DNA of 64,000 nucleotides from assembly GCA_018806985.1 (NCBI GenBank), contig JADANN010000457.1, forward strand, positions 1,116,001 to 1,180,000, read 5' to 3'. Made by a program: the position numbers and the translations under genes. The stretch comes from Angiostrongylus vasorum (taxonomy: Eukaryota > Nematoda > Chromadorea > Rhabditida > Metastrongylidae). Positions within the stretch are counted from its first letter, which is position 1. Each line of letters starts with the position of its first letter. The notes beneath the pieces were generated by a model that saw nothing but the letters and a program-made list of their open reading frames with translations, ran no database searches and was not told the DNA's origin. This document shows, piece after piece, positions 44,079-56,000 of the stretch.

Positions 44079-47000
44079 TATGCATATATATGTACACACA
44101 TGTGCATATACATATATATCTGCTTATTTATATTTATAATATGCATTTTTTTTATTTCATACGACTCTTCCTCACGTCTACTGTACGTACGTATATAATG
44201 TCCCAATGGCTTAGTAACTGACATCGTGGATAAGGAGTGTTCCTGTTTTACAAAGTGATGTAGAGCGAGTGGTTTATCTTACCCTCTCACCAGCACAAAG
44301 CAGCATATCGCTTTCTAATCCACAAAGGCAGACGACTGACTGTAATGACGGTCTGAACAATGCTCTAGCTAAACCAAACAAACATGCCCACGCCACGCCA
44401 TGAGGACTGCTACTCGTTTTGCTTATATAAGGATAGAACGGTTTCCTCAGATACCGATCAGTAGGCTCTTCCTGAGCCAGGTAGTTTTTTCTTTGAAAAA
44501 TCTTCCTTTCTTCTTTTCTTCCTTCTTTTTTTTCTCTCTTCTTTTCTTCATTTCCTCTCTTTTTTCTTTTTTCTTTTTCTTTCCTCATGCTCTTTTCTTT
44601 CTTTTTCTTTCTATTCTAGTTTTTTTTATAACAGATTGTTTATATAAAATTTCACTCTTCACTGTTTCATAAGGCCTTAACTTGTTCCCCCTCTAAAAAC
44701 ATGTTCTCTGCAGATAAACCAATTTCTAAAGAAAAGGTACGCTAGATAACACTATACGTAAAGACCTAACCTAAATAAAACCCTATTTGTAAAGGGTCTC
44801 AATAATTTTCAACATACCACGGGCCTCCGAATGACATTAATTGTCAGAAATCGCATAAAAATCGCTTGTGTTCAAATAAATTTGATGATGTATACCTAGA
44901 TACAAAGGATTTCATTCTTTGATGACGACAAACTTACATGTACTTCGAAAGTGAACAACGGGGCAGGACCAAGGCGGGGTTGACCAGCAGGCACTTTTGT
45001 TTGATCCGTCCACCCAAAGTGATCTTCTAGACGATTTACCACTAATTCGACAGCCTTCAAAGCTTCTTCGCGAAGTGCCTGACCTTCCATACCATTGCAA
45101 TCGGGCTAAACTTGACAAGCATCAATCTTTGAGTTGTTTCACACCTTAGTGCTCTTTGGTGCAACGAAGAAACAAATACAAAGAATTGAGTGAACAAGAA
45201 CATACACTAGGTAAGTCAATACTCACGAAACTGTAATCAAGCAGAATTAAGAATTAAATAGGAATCTCAGAAGTGTGCTCACGTATTCCCGTAAAGACCT
45301 GATAACACAACTTTAGAAATACTGTAAAAAAAAACAGATCCTATACACTATGGCCACTATGAAATTTAATAATGTAAGTAATAATGATAGTAATTAATAG
45401 TTGATGTGGCACTCGGCCATCCTGTCCAAGAAAGTTGACCGAAGAGATCTTCGTATATGTCGTCCGATGTTCTTCTTGAGAGTACTTTACAAACGATTCA
45501 CGAAAATTATGTTACTTTGCATTTCAAAGACCTTGGATGAGCCACAGACACTTGAGCAAACAGAATTCCGACAGTAATTTTGCCCCATGAACCACATCGA
45601 AACTGTGTTCGGAGTCAGAGAAGCTTGTCAGCAATAACATCTGCCCTTGGTCCTGACTTTTAACGACTATAAAAAAGAGTGACAACGTCGAAATATTTGC
45701 AGTCCTATCAGCGCTCGTTGAATACGGATTGAACCCGTCCTAAATAAAAAACTCTGTCTGACTATTACCGGAAGTGCACAACGAAAATGCAGCTTCTCCA
45801 TCGAATGCTTACCATACACATAGGAAAAGCGGTTCGACAAGATGACACCACATCGCCAAAGTTGTTTACTTGCGCATTGCAGTGGATTATGGAGTCACTC
45901 CATTAAGATGAAAACGACATACGCATTGACAGAAAATGTCTACTAAATGTTCGTTTTACGGACGACATCGTCATCTTGTTAAGAAATACCAAGGAATCGG
46001 AGACGACGATCAACGATTTCAAAGAAGCTGGAAAAAGGATTGGACTACGAATAGCTCGGAGGACGACCCAGTTCATGAAAAAACCCTGCAGAGGCAAACA
46101 TATCAAACTCTATGGTTCTCTGATTACAGAATAAACCTTGTGCGTATACTTCGGGCTTTCAATAGAAGTGAAAAACGACAGGAAAGAGTTATTAGACAGA
46201 AAACAGAGAGCAGCATGGGCCGCATTCGGGCCTTTCAAAGGAGCTACCGACCAACTGAAGGACCCGAAAATCCGCGCCCACCTTTTCAACTCAACAATCC
46301 TTCCAGCGCTGTCTAGCAGCAGAAACCTGAGCTAATACCTCAACCACGTCAACAATGCTGCGCATTACACACATAGCCCTTGGACGATGTCTTCTGCAAC
46401 TTGACCAGCACACAGAACATCTAGCCCAAATGCGAAGCTCTGATCCTCGAGGTCTACCTCAACTTCGATATCCAGCGAAACATACGTCGACAGCAAAACA
46501 TACATGGGTCGGTGATATAATGAGAAGAACAGACGAAAGATGGACGAAAAGAACTGTGGAGTGAACTCCACCAGAACGCAATCGTTCCCCAAGATAACAA
46601 CCTACACGTTTGGCGGACATGTTCGTAACTAGAGCCAATCAGCCGTATTTGCGGCTCCAGTTTTCTTTCCTACAGATTACAGTATGAGACATGCAACCGC
46701 CACCACTTTCGAATGAAACTACCACCATGGGCAACAACTGCGAGACAAAGAAACGAATGGAAAACGCACTGGAGTTAGCACAACTCGTAAAGGCACTCCA
46801 AATAACTAAGTTTTTTGGTAAAGCTTTTTTGTTTTGCATAACTCAGTCAGTTCATTACAGCATTCAAAGTATGTATACCTAGTAAACAATGAAAACATGG
46901 ACAAACCTCATCTTCGACCGCTCGCACAGAAACCGCCGCTGCTTCAAGCGCTTCCAGAAAGCCACTGCTCACTCCTAACTGAGCTATCTCACTTTCGACA

Positions 47001-50000
47001 AGCTGCACGAATTCGGCGGCACGTCGACAGAATGGCAGCTCTTCCCCGCCTGTCATCAAAGAGGCCGCCACAGAGGTCGGCGTGGAAGGCGCCGTTGTTC
47101 GCTCTTTCTGTTCTTCCCACCTTTTGAGCGTAGCGTCAAATGCCTTGAAATAACCAAAAAATATGTGAATCCTCACTAGCATATATTGTCTTTCAGTAAA
47201 ATTTGAACTGGATCTCAAAGTGTGCATAACATATTTAAGCTCAATGGTAAACGCAGACCTCTCATGACCAGACAACTTTTGACATTTATAAAGTACCAAC
47301 TAACTAAACAACACCAAGAAAGAAAGTGTCAGAAGTATGCAAAGAATACCAATCGAATAATGTGCTTAAAAGATTCGAAAGACACCTCATTTTTTCAACA
47401 AACGCCGACAATTTTTCCTATAAATAAAATATTTGAGAACGTTAGACTTGTTAACAACTCCTTTCTTTATCAAACAAATAAAAAACAACAAATTTTCGAA
47501 AAACGAAAACGAACTACCTTCTTCTTTTTTATTTTTTTCGCGACAACTCGATTAGCAAGTACCAATAACGAACTCGAGGATATCGCGTCTAGATGGACAA
47601 AATCCCAACTATTAATTTGTTTCGCTCACTGTGGCATAAAAAAATGTCTTCAGATCTCAAGAAAGTCAGAATTTCATTTCTGTAGTGAAGGAAAGCTTGC
47701 ATCTTGTTGGCAAAGATCTGTAGACTTCGCTGATTTCTATTTAACTTAATAAAATGTAGTATGATCTGAACAACATTTGTTTCAAAAATTTGCGTCAGGG
47801 GTAGTTCACTGACAACTACCGATACTTTCTCGACAACAAAATCACTTCAAGAATTCAGAACTTGGCAGAATTGTAGAACAGAGCGCGAGATTCATTCCAA
47901 AATTGAAGCACAATCATAGCAAGAGCAAACATAAGCGATAATAGAGAAGTCCTGCTGAAAAAAATCCAGCCCGTCCGATCTCTTCGTTGTTATAAATACC
48001 ACCGTTGAAAAGAAAAAACAAAGAAAAAGTAGAAATCATCGTAAAAGAATACATTAGCAACCATGCGCATTGATTTCAATTCAACGCACTTCCTTTTTGG
48101 TTGTTTACTTTTTTTCAGTGTAGTGCCATTAAGAACGCGCATCCATCACTGTGCTTTTACACAGCGTGCCTTTGGGAAGATTATAGGTTCTCAATTACAT
48201 CCTTAAATATAAATGAAAATAGGAAATATTATGCTCGGCACTAGGTATCTCTAAAAAAATCACATTCTTTTCGGTGGTTTTCTCGTCTCCATCGTCCATG
48301 GAGAATCATTCTCTACACCTGATAATTTTTCAAAACTTTCCGCACAGGCTCATAAACTGGTGAATTTCACTTGTGACTGATTAGTTCACTTCCAATCACT
48401 ACGAGTCATGGGTGACGTGTGGAGTGATCAGGTATAAAAGCACAGAAGTAAATGAAAGCTACAAAACACATCTAAACACTGAAAACACCATGGTTGCATG
48501 AGCGAACAACCCTTGGGGCCACACCTCAAAGTCTCTCTAATTCTACTTTGTTCATAATCACTCAAGTCCTCTATTTATCGAACCCGTAACATCAAAAGAG
48601 GAGTTGCTCTACGTCGCAGCCGTGCATAATTAGGTGTCGTCAATCAAAGTTCGTAACCAACGCGCTTAGTCGCAAATATGCTACGAGATTTTCGTACGAT
48701 GGAAAACGCAATATGCAAGTGTTAAAGATTTACAGATGTATAGATTATTACTGAGAGATCTCGAGCCGGTTAGTCGCCAGGCTACGTGGCGCGCTTCCCC
48801 AGGTGGTGGATAGGTGGTTAATCGCGAACCAAAAAGCGACCGTATGTTTCCCTGAGACGCAGATGGATCCAGGGGATGGACTCCATGTTTTTGCTTCGCC
48901 GATTTGGCACATACTTTCTGTATTTACGAGGCGTATTCATGCACGCGTGTGTGGGTGCGTTCAAGTTTATGCGGACTGTATTCTACGAGTCAATTCCGCC
49001 AAAAGCCCGCAATCAAGTGACAGAGCAGTATATGGGAGGCGGTTAGGAGTCGCCTCCAACAAATAAGCTCCATGTCCACTCTGGGAGAGACTAGCAAGCT
49101 ACCCATGGGTATACCCAGCCCCCCACATTCAGAGCCCAGCAAGCTATACGTGGGTATCAAAATACTAAACACAGTAAAAAAAAAAAAAAAAAAACAAAAA
49201 AACGGGCCTCATTCCTCTGACCCCCAAAAAGAGCCCCCAGTTTCGCAGCGTTGGGCAGCACAAGTACGGAAAAGCTGCTAAAATCTCAAGGCCAATGGAA
49301 GCTGCCTGAATCACGAAGAACTATGGTGACGATCTGTACCCACAATGCACGTGCGCTTCCATCAGAGTCCTCAATAGAAGATTTGCTCATGCAAGGAAAA
49401 AAAGATAAGGTACGACGTCATAGGCCTGGCCGAGACGAGACGATACCACCCATTCAACGCCGTCTATGACACCGGAGAAGAACTGTTCCTTGGAACATGC
49501 GACAATAGAGGAGTCGGCGTTCTCGTCAACACGAGTTTGTCCACGAACATCGATTTATTCGAACAGCTTACAACCCGAATCGGACGTTTACGATTAAAAA
49601 GATATGGATCAATATCGGCTTTGACAATCTTTGTCGTTTACGCGCCGACATCAAACTATAACGAAGAAGAAGTCGAAGCGTTCTATATGGACTTAGAGAA
49701 GTTCTACAGAGAAGACCATACATTCTTCAAGGTCATCATTGGAGATTTCAACGCCAAGACTGGACCAAGAAGAACGTCTGAAGAACGTCACATTGGGACC
49801 CACAGATTAGAATGGAACGAACAGGGTGAGTGGCTGTCTGAATTTATCATGGCGACCAAGACCATCCATGGTAACTCGTAATTCCAGACGCCCCAGCGTC
49901 AACGCTGGACGTGGGAGCCAATTACAAGACCAAGATGATTGCACTCCGATGCCCAGACGGAACAGTAACAGCGTTCAGAAAGTCAATGGAGAAAATCATT

Positions 50001-53000
50001 CACGAATACTACTCTGATTTCTTCGATAGCCACAGTCATCTTCTGTCATATGAAATAAAGGACGATGGATATGTTGTACCGCCGGTTCTTCCTTCCGAAA
50101 TCCGACATGCCATTTTGTCGGTGAAAAATCGAACAACAACAGGTTCGGACAGGATAAGATCAGAACACCTGAAGAACGTTCCGCCAGTCCTCGTAAACAC
50201 ACTGGCTCGGCTCTTCAAACGTTACCTGTCTGAATGCATGGTCCCTACTCAGTGGAAGACCAGCATGACAGTGTTATTGTCCAAGAAAGGTGATCTACAT
50301 GATATCGGCAACTATCGCCCAATCTACTTGCTGTCTGTCGTCTACAAACTCTTCAGTCAAGTCATCCTAAACAGGATTGACAGAACACCGGACGAAGTAC
50401 AGCCATGTGAACAAGCAGGGTTTCGAGAAGGATTTAGTACGATGGACCACATCCACACGATAACAAGGCTTATTGAAGTAACGCGAGAGTACAAAAGACG
50501 CTCTGTCTCATTTTCCGGAAGGCCTTTGATTCAATTGAGATAGTAGCAGTCATGGAAGCCCTTGATAGTCAAGGAGTCTCTATTCAGCAAATAAAGATTC
50601 TTTGTGAGCTGTACAAAAAATTCACAACCAAGATATCATCATTCTGCAACGATATTAACATCGACGTCAAAAGAGCGGTTAGGCAAGGCGATACCATCTC
50701 ACCAAAATTATTTACCGCCACCCTCCAGAACGTCATGCGAACATTGGAATGGGATAATATGGGAGTGAAAATCGATGGTCGGCAGTTGCACCATATTCGC
50801 TTTTCTGATGATATCGTCCTTATAACACCGAACATTAGCCAAGCGGAACGTATGCTTGCCGATTTTGATAAAACCTGTGGAAAGATTGGTCTTCGACTAA
50901 ATCTCACAAAAAACGATGTTTATGAGCAGCGGATTAGTTTCGTATGCCTCATTCACGCTCAACGGAAAGAATATCTCCGAATGCTCCAGTTATGTCTATC
51001 AAAGTCGGGAAATTGATATGATGGACGACGTAGCTCCACAGTTGAGCAGAAGGAAACGAGCGGCCTGGGGGAGCTTTCAAGAGCATCGAGGATGTAGTGA
51101 GGAGGAAAAAGAACATCCGACTCCATGCCCACCTTTTCGACTCAACGGTACTTCCTACCTTAACGTATGCGTCAGAAACCTGGTCGCTGCTTGCTTAAGG
51201 AGGATGAAAGATCATTCAGCGTTATTGAGCACGCAGTCGAAAGGACGATGCTAGAAGTATCCCGTTTCACACAAGTAAGGGAAGGGACCCGATGCTCCGA
51301 CCTGCGTCAACGATCAAAAATCAAAGATGCCATTCTGTACGCCAAAGAGTCGAAGATAAGGTGGACCGGACACGTAATGCGTATGAATGACAACCGATGG
51401 ACAAGAGCCGTTAGTGACTGGATTCCTCGGAATATCAAACGTAATGCAGAAAGACCACCGACCCGATGGTCAGAGTTCTTCACGAAGAGCCTAGATGAAA
51501 AATGTGATGCTTGACGAGTCCCTAGAGCGAGCAGAACCCACTGGGCCACTCTTGCACGCGACAGGGAAAAAATGGAAGATTTACTGGCGCCCGCTCGAGT
51601 CACTCGACGACCAACGGGACTACAGGTGATACAGGTGGTAGATTACTACAATTATTAGATTACAATTATACAAAAAGCTATTAGCATAATTTTTAAGTCA
51701 CCGACTCAGTCCCCATCGCTAAACCCAATTTAGCAACCATAAAAAGGAGTTGCGCGAATAGAATTGCGCATTAGTGTTCGTTCTATATCGCAACCTTGAA
51801 CACCAAAGAGGCCGTCTGATCTACACTTCATTTTTATGGTATTAGCCAATCGAGATGCCTTCTACTTACAGCGTTTCTAACAAGAAGCTGAGCGCGATTC
51901 TTGTGCACAATCTGCATGATGCCAGGAGGCTGAAGCCATGGTTCGCCATCAACCTAAATAAAATGCTATGGAATAATTGTCTGATAAATAATGACTAACT
52001 TTCTATTTACGACCTTTTTATTTATTAACGGTAGGGAATTGTGTGAAATACCACAATCATGCTGAAATATTTGCAAACCTTGAAACCTTTGAACAGCCTT
52101 AGTGGTACACTGAGTAATACGTGAGCCCCTGAAAAAGGTAATCGCGGGTTCGGACCTGGGCTGGGGCCCAATTTTTGCAAATATGTCAGCATCATTGTGG
52201 TTGTTTCACAAATACTTCTACACTAAAAAGAAACTTCTGGGCCAACCAAGTTACCTGCACAGGAATCGATTCGTTTCCCATAATGATTATACGAACGTGA
52301 CGGCATTGAGCAATACGGTGATTCTGAAGGCGAACGACATTGGGAACACGACTTGTCGCCACATGAATAACACCGAAAAGCGCTACAACCTAAAGCATTC
52401 CGAATTAGTGTGATTGTGCAGCGAATATAAAGTAATAATGAAGAAATAAACTAAACCTCAAGAAGACGATCATCGAAGCTTTGAGCAGCGAAAAGTTCGT
52501 CTTTGGCACTTCCCCAAAAATTAGCGCCCCCCGAATACGATGGGATATTCAAAATAACGATGCCTAAAGCAGGATATAAAAGAATTTAAAGGTCGCCTTT
52601 CCAAACTAAAAAGAAAATACGCGGCTAGTACTACCACCCAGATCAATCTCATGGCGAGTAATTGTTGATTGCAGTGGTAGATAAAAAACTTACTTGATAC
52701 TTGAATGGCCCGTCCTCGCTCGTTGTGCGGGCCCCAGCATAATCTCCATTTTTCGGAGACCTGCTTGCTAAGCCACTGTGGTTCCCTGGAATCCCGAGGT
52801 AAGCCTGGCCAAAGTCTGGCTCAGGTCTTCACCACCACGAGCAGTCGCAGCCCTTGTGGATCACAGGGAGATTTGCCACCATGCAACTTTGATACCAGGA
52901 CGGTGGTGGATCCTGGTATTGGTTTATAGGCTTCCTGACGGAAACGCCGGACTCATTCTCAGCTTGGAAGACCCTGTAAGGAGAATGAATCCCCCCCGGC

Positions 53001-56000
53001 GTACACCGCAGCCCGACACCCAGGAACACCTCCCACCCACAATGAGGCGGTAAACCGTTGGGAGGAGATAAAAAAAACTAGCTGAGAGAAAGGAGAAGCA
53101 AAGGACCTGCATGGCATGGTGATGAACGCGTTAGCCCCCGGAAAGGGTAATAGAGTGTTCGATCCCACCGCAGACATCTGCGGCCTGGAGTTTTGCAAAT
53201 ATCTCAACACCACTGTAGTTGTAAAAGTTACAACTTATTGTAAATAACCATCACTAGTGTTGTAGCGTTGCTCTTATACTGTTCCAATCCAACTTAATAT
53301 TACGCTGCTGAGCTTATTTTTTCTGCAGAAAGCAAAAATTTTCAAGTAGGTTCATAAAACAAGGTGATGAAAACAACAGAGATAAAAGTTATGGAGACAA
53401 ATACCCAAGGTATATACATACACATTATAGGAACTCCAACCAATGAGACAAGCTACATCTTAGATGACGACAGAGAATGAAATGATTAACACATAACACC
53501 CGAAGCTAATTCAACGACTTACGACTTTTTCATGCACTTTAGTATTAGGAGAAATGAGAACTTCACAGATTTGTAGAAGATACTATATCCAGACAATCAC
53601 ACATATCAATTTATGAAATATTATTTAAATTATAAGTATGTTCGAAACAAAAAAGGTCAGTAAATTGGAAACGGAATTCAGACTTTTCAAATTTCTGAAG
53701 CAAACACAACCTCAAATACCAACGATACGTCGCGCAACACCGCGGGATTTTGCCGGATAAAACCCCGCTTGTTCAGTCGTTTCTGTGTTTGAAAAAGGGA
53801 GTTTTGACGCAAAACAATGAAAAAAAAAGCATTTTGTGGGCAAGAGATATCAGGAGAAAGAAGTAGAAAAATACTTTTGTTCTGTCGGCAGATGTTTCTA
53901 TATTTCAACGACTTTTATTTTCATCAACAAAGTTCATTGAGAGCTGATGTTTTGGTTTGAATTTGAAACCGACATAATTTTCGCACTAAATTCACTGCAC
54001 TCAGTACATGTCGTATGCAATGTGTTAATTACTGTGACACGTCGAGATATGCAGGAACTCGCAGTATTCGTGAAGACAGTCAGCCCAAGTATCCACGTAT
54101 TTAATTTCCAATCGCTACGACGATTGAAAATCATCGTAGAGTCGAAAGATACAAAAATAGGGAAAAAAAAACCGAAATGCACTTCGCATATCTTACGACA
54201 CCTTATCAAAGGCTAGCAAAAATGTGAGTGGTTGATGAATGCTTTTTTCTTCGCTACGTACAAAGTATGACCCAAGAGCATGTGAAGAGAGAACAAAAAG
54301 GGAATGTAAGATACGAAAAACAAGGAAACTGACAATACAAACTGAATAAAAACAAAGAAAATCCGAATTATGGAGCGAAAAGTACGGTGAAAAGGTGGTC
54401 ACTCAATAGCGGGAACAGTTTGGTAGATATGATCCCTCTATTTTCCTTTTATTTTACGTTTACTTTTGTAAAGCAGAGATGTATTTAAGACGGCTTATAT
54501 TCCTCACTTCATTAATGCTGGCAAGTTGATGGATCAGCAAAATGTTTAACAGCACGTGACAAATTTTATGCATTTATTTTACTCTAATTTTCTTATATGA
54601 CCCGATATCAAGTATTCTACATGGGGATTTTGCTTTCTTCGCGAATATCGTTGAATACTGGTCGAGTCCACTCTAAGTGGAATTCTGAAATAGCCGTCCC
54701 AAATCTTTAGTACACATAGTCCCCTATTCTATGCATGGAAGTGAGCGAGCCACAGCAAACAATTCTGTTACAGATTTCTTAACTATAGAAGAATTGTGAA
54801 AGGACTAAGTTGACCAGAAGAGGGGTCAAAAGGTGGCATCATCACCACTGCTCTATCTGCACCCCGAACTCTATTTATAAGAAAGTCCAAAAGAAACCTT
54901 GAAGAGATGGAAGTTCAACGGGTACGCCATCACATTCTAGTCGGATCCGTTGATCAAGGTTACGATAAGTTCTTTGCATGAGTTCCTTTCCGCCGAGAAT
55001 GCCATACCACATAAACAGACGAGAACGACTCCGGGTTTTTTCAGACTCCTCACGTTTGTTGTGAAACTCCAAGGCAATTTTGGCATCCAACCCAATACCA
55101 AAATAGTTGTTCATCACCTTCAGCTCCTTATACTGATCCCTAAAAAGGTAGTAACAGCAACAAAATGTAACACTAGTGGTAAAATTTCAGCTCAAAATAG
55201 TCTGCCAACAAAGTACTTTTTAATATGTTGTTATTTTCCTATCCTCCCAACAGTTTACCGCCTCATCGTGGCTGCCAGGTGTGCCCGTGTGACGGGCTGC
55301 GACGTACACTGGGGATATTCGTCTCCCCAGCAAGGTCTCCCAAGCTGAGGAGTCCGGCGTTTCCATTCGGAAGCCCAGCTAACAGTAAACCAATACCAGG
55401 ATCCACCACCGTATTGGTATTAAACTAGTCGCATGGTGATGAATTTCCCTTTGATCCACAACAGCGCCAACTGCCTGAGGTGGTGACAACCTGAAGACTT
55501 CGGCTAGGCTGACCTTGGGACTCCAGGGAACCACAGTAGCTAAACCAGTAACACTCCAAAAAAAAAGTGGAAGTTATGCTGGGGCCCGTACAACTAGTGA
55601 AGACGGGCTATTCTAGTATCAAGTACCAACTATTTTTCTATATGATGCACAAGGCATATGATGTCGCACTACAACATAATTATCATCCCCAAAGAGCAAT
55701 ATTAGCAAAGTGGAACCGTCACAAGACACGAAGAAAATACGGCTCATAAAGAAGTTATTATTAACAAAGCAGTAGAGAGTTAAGTAAACTCACAACGACG
55801 CTTGACAATACTGGGAGTTATGCACGGATCTTAAACCAAGCACGCGCGCATTGAGTAGAAGTATTTCGGCAATAAGAGAACCACCACTCAAGCCAGTAGG
55901 TAGCACACTACAAAGAAAAAACAATTCATCATACAATATTAAGAGCATCTAAAAACTAGGCGGAAGATGTTTGTGTGGAGAACGATTAGAACAAATAGCA

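Noticed and set aside
44006..44221. Frames on both strands with Ile/Tyr/His runs
   Set aside because: Produced by the TA microsatellite at 44,025-44,125.
47222..47749. 175-codon plus-strand frame overlapping the DGK exon at 46,907-47,143 region
   Set aside because: Composition is AT-driven (Lys/Asn/Phe runs) and it lies in the intron next to a well-supported minus-strand exon; no recognisable domain.
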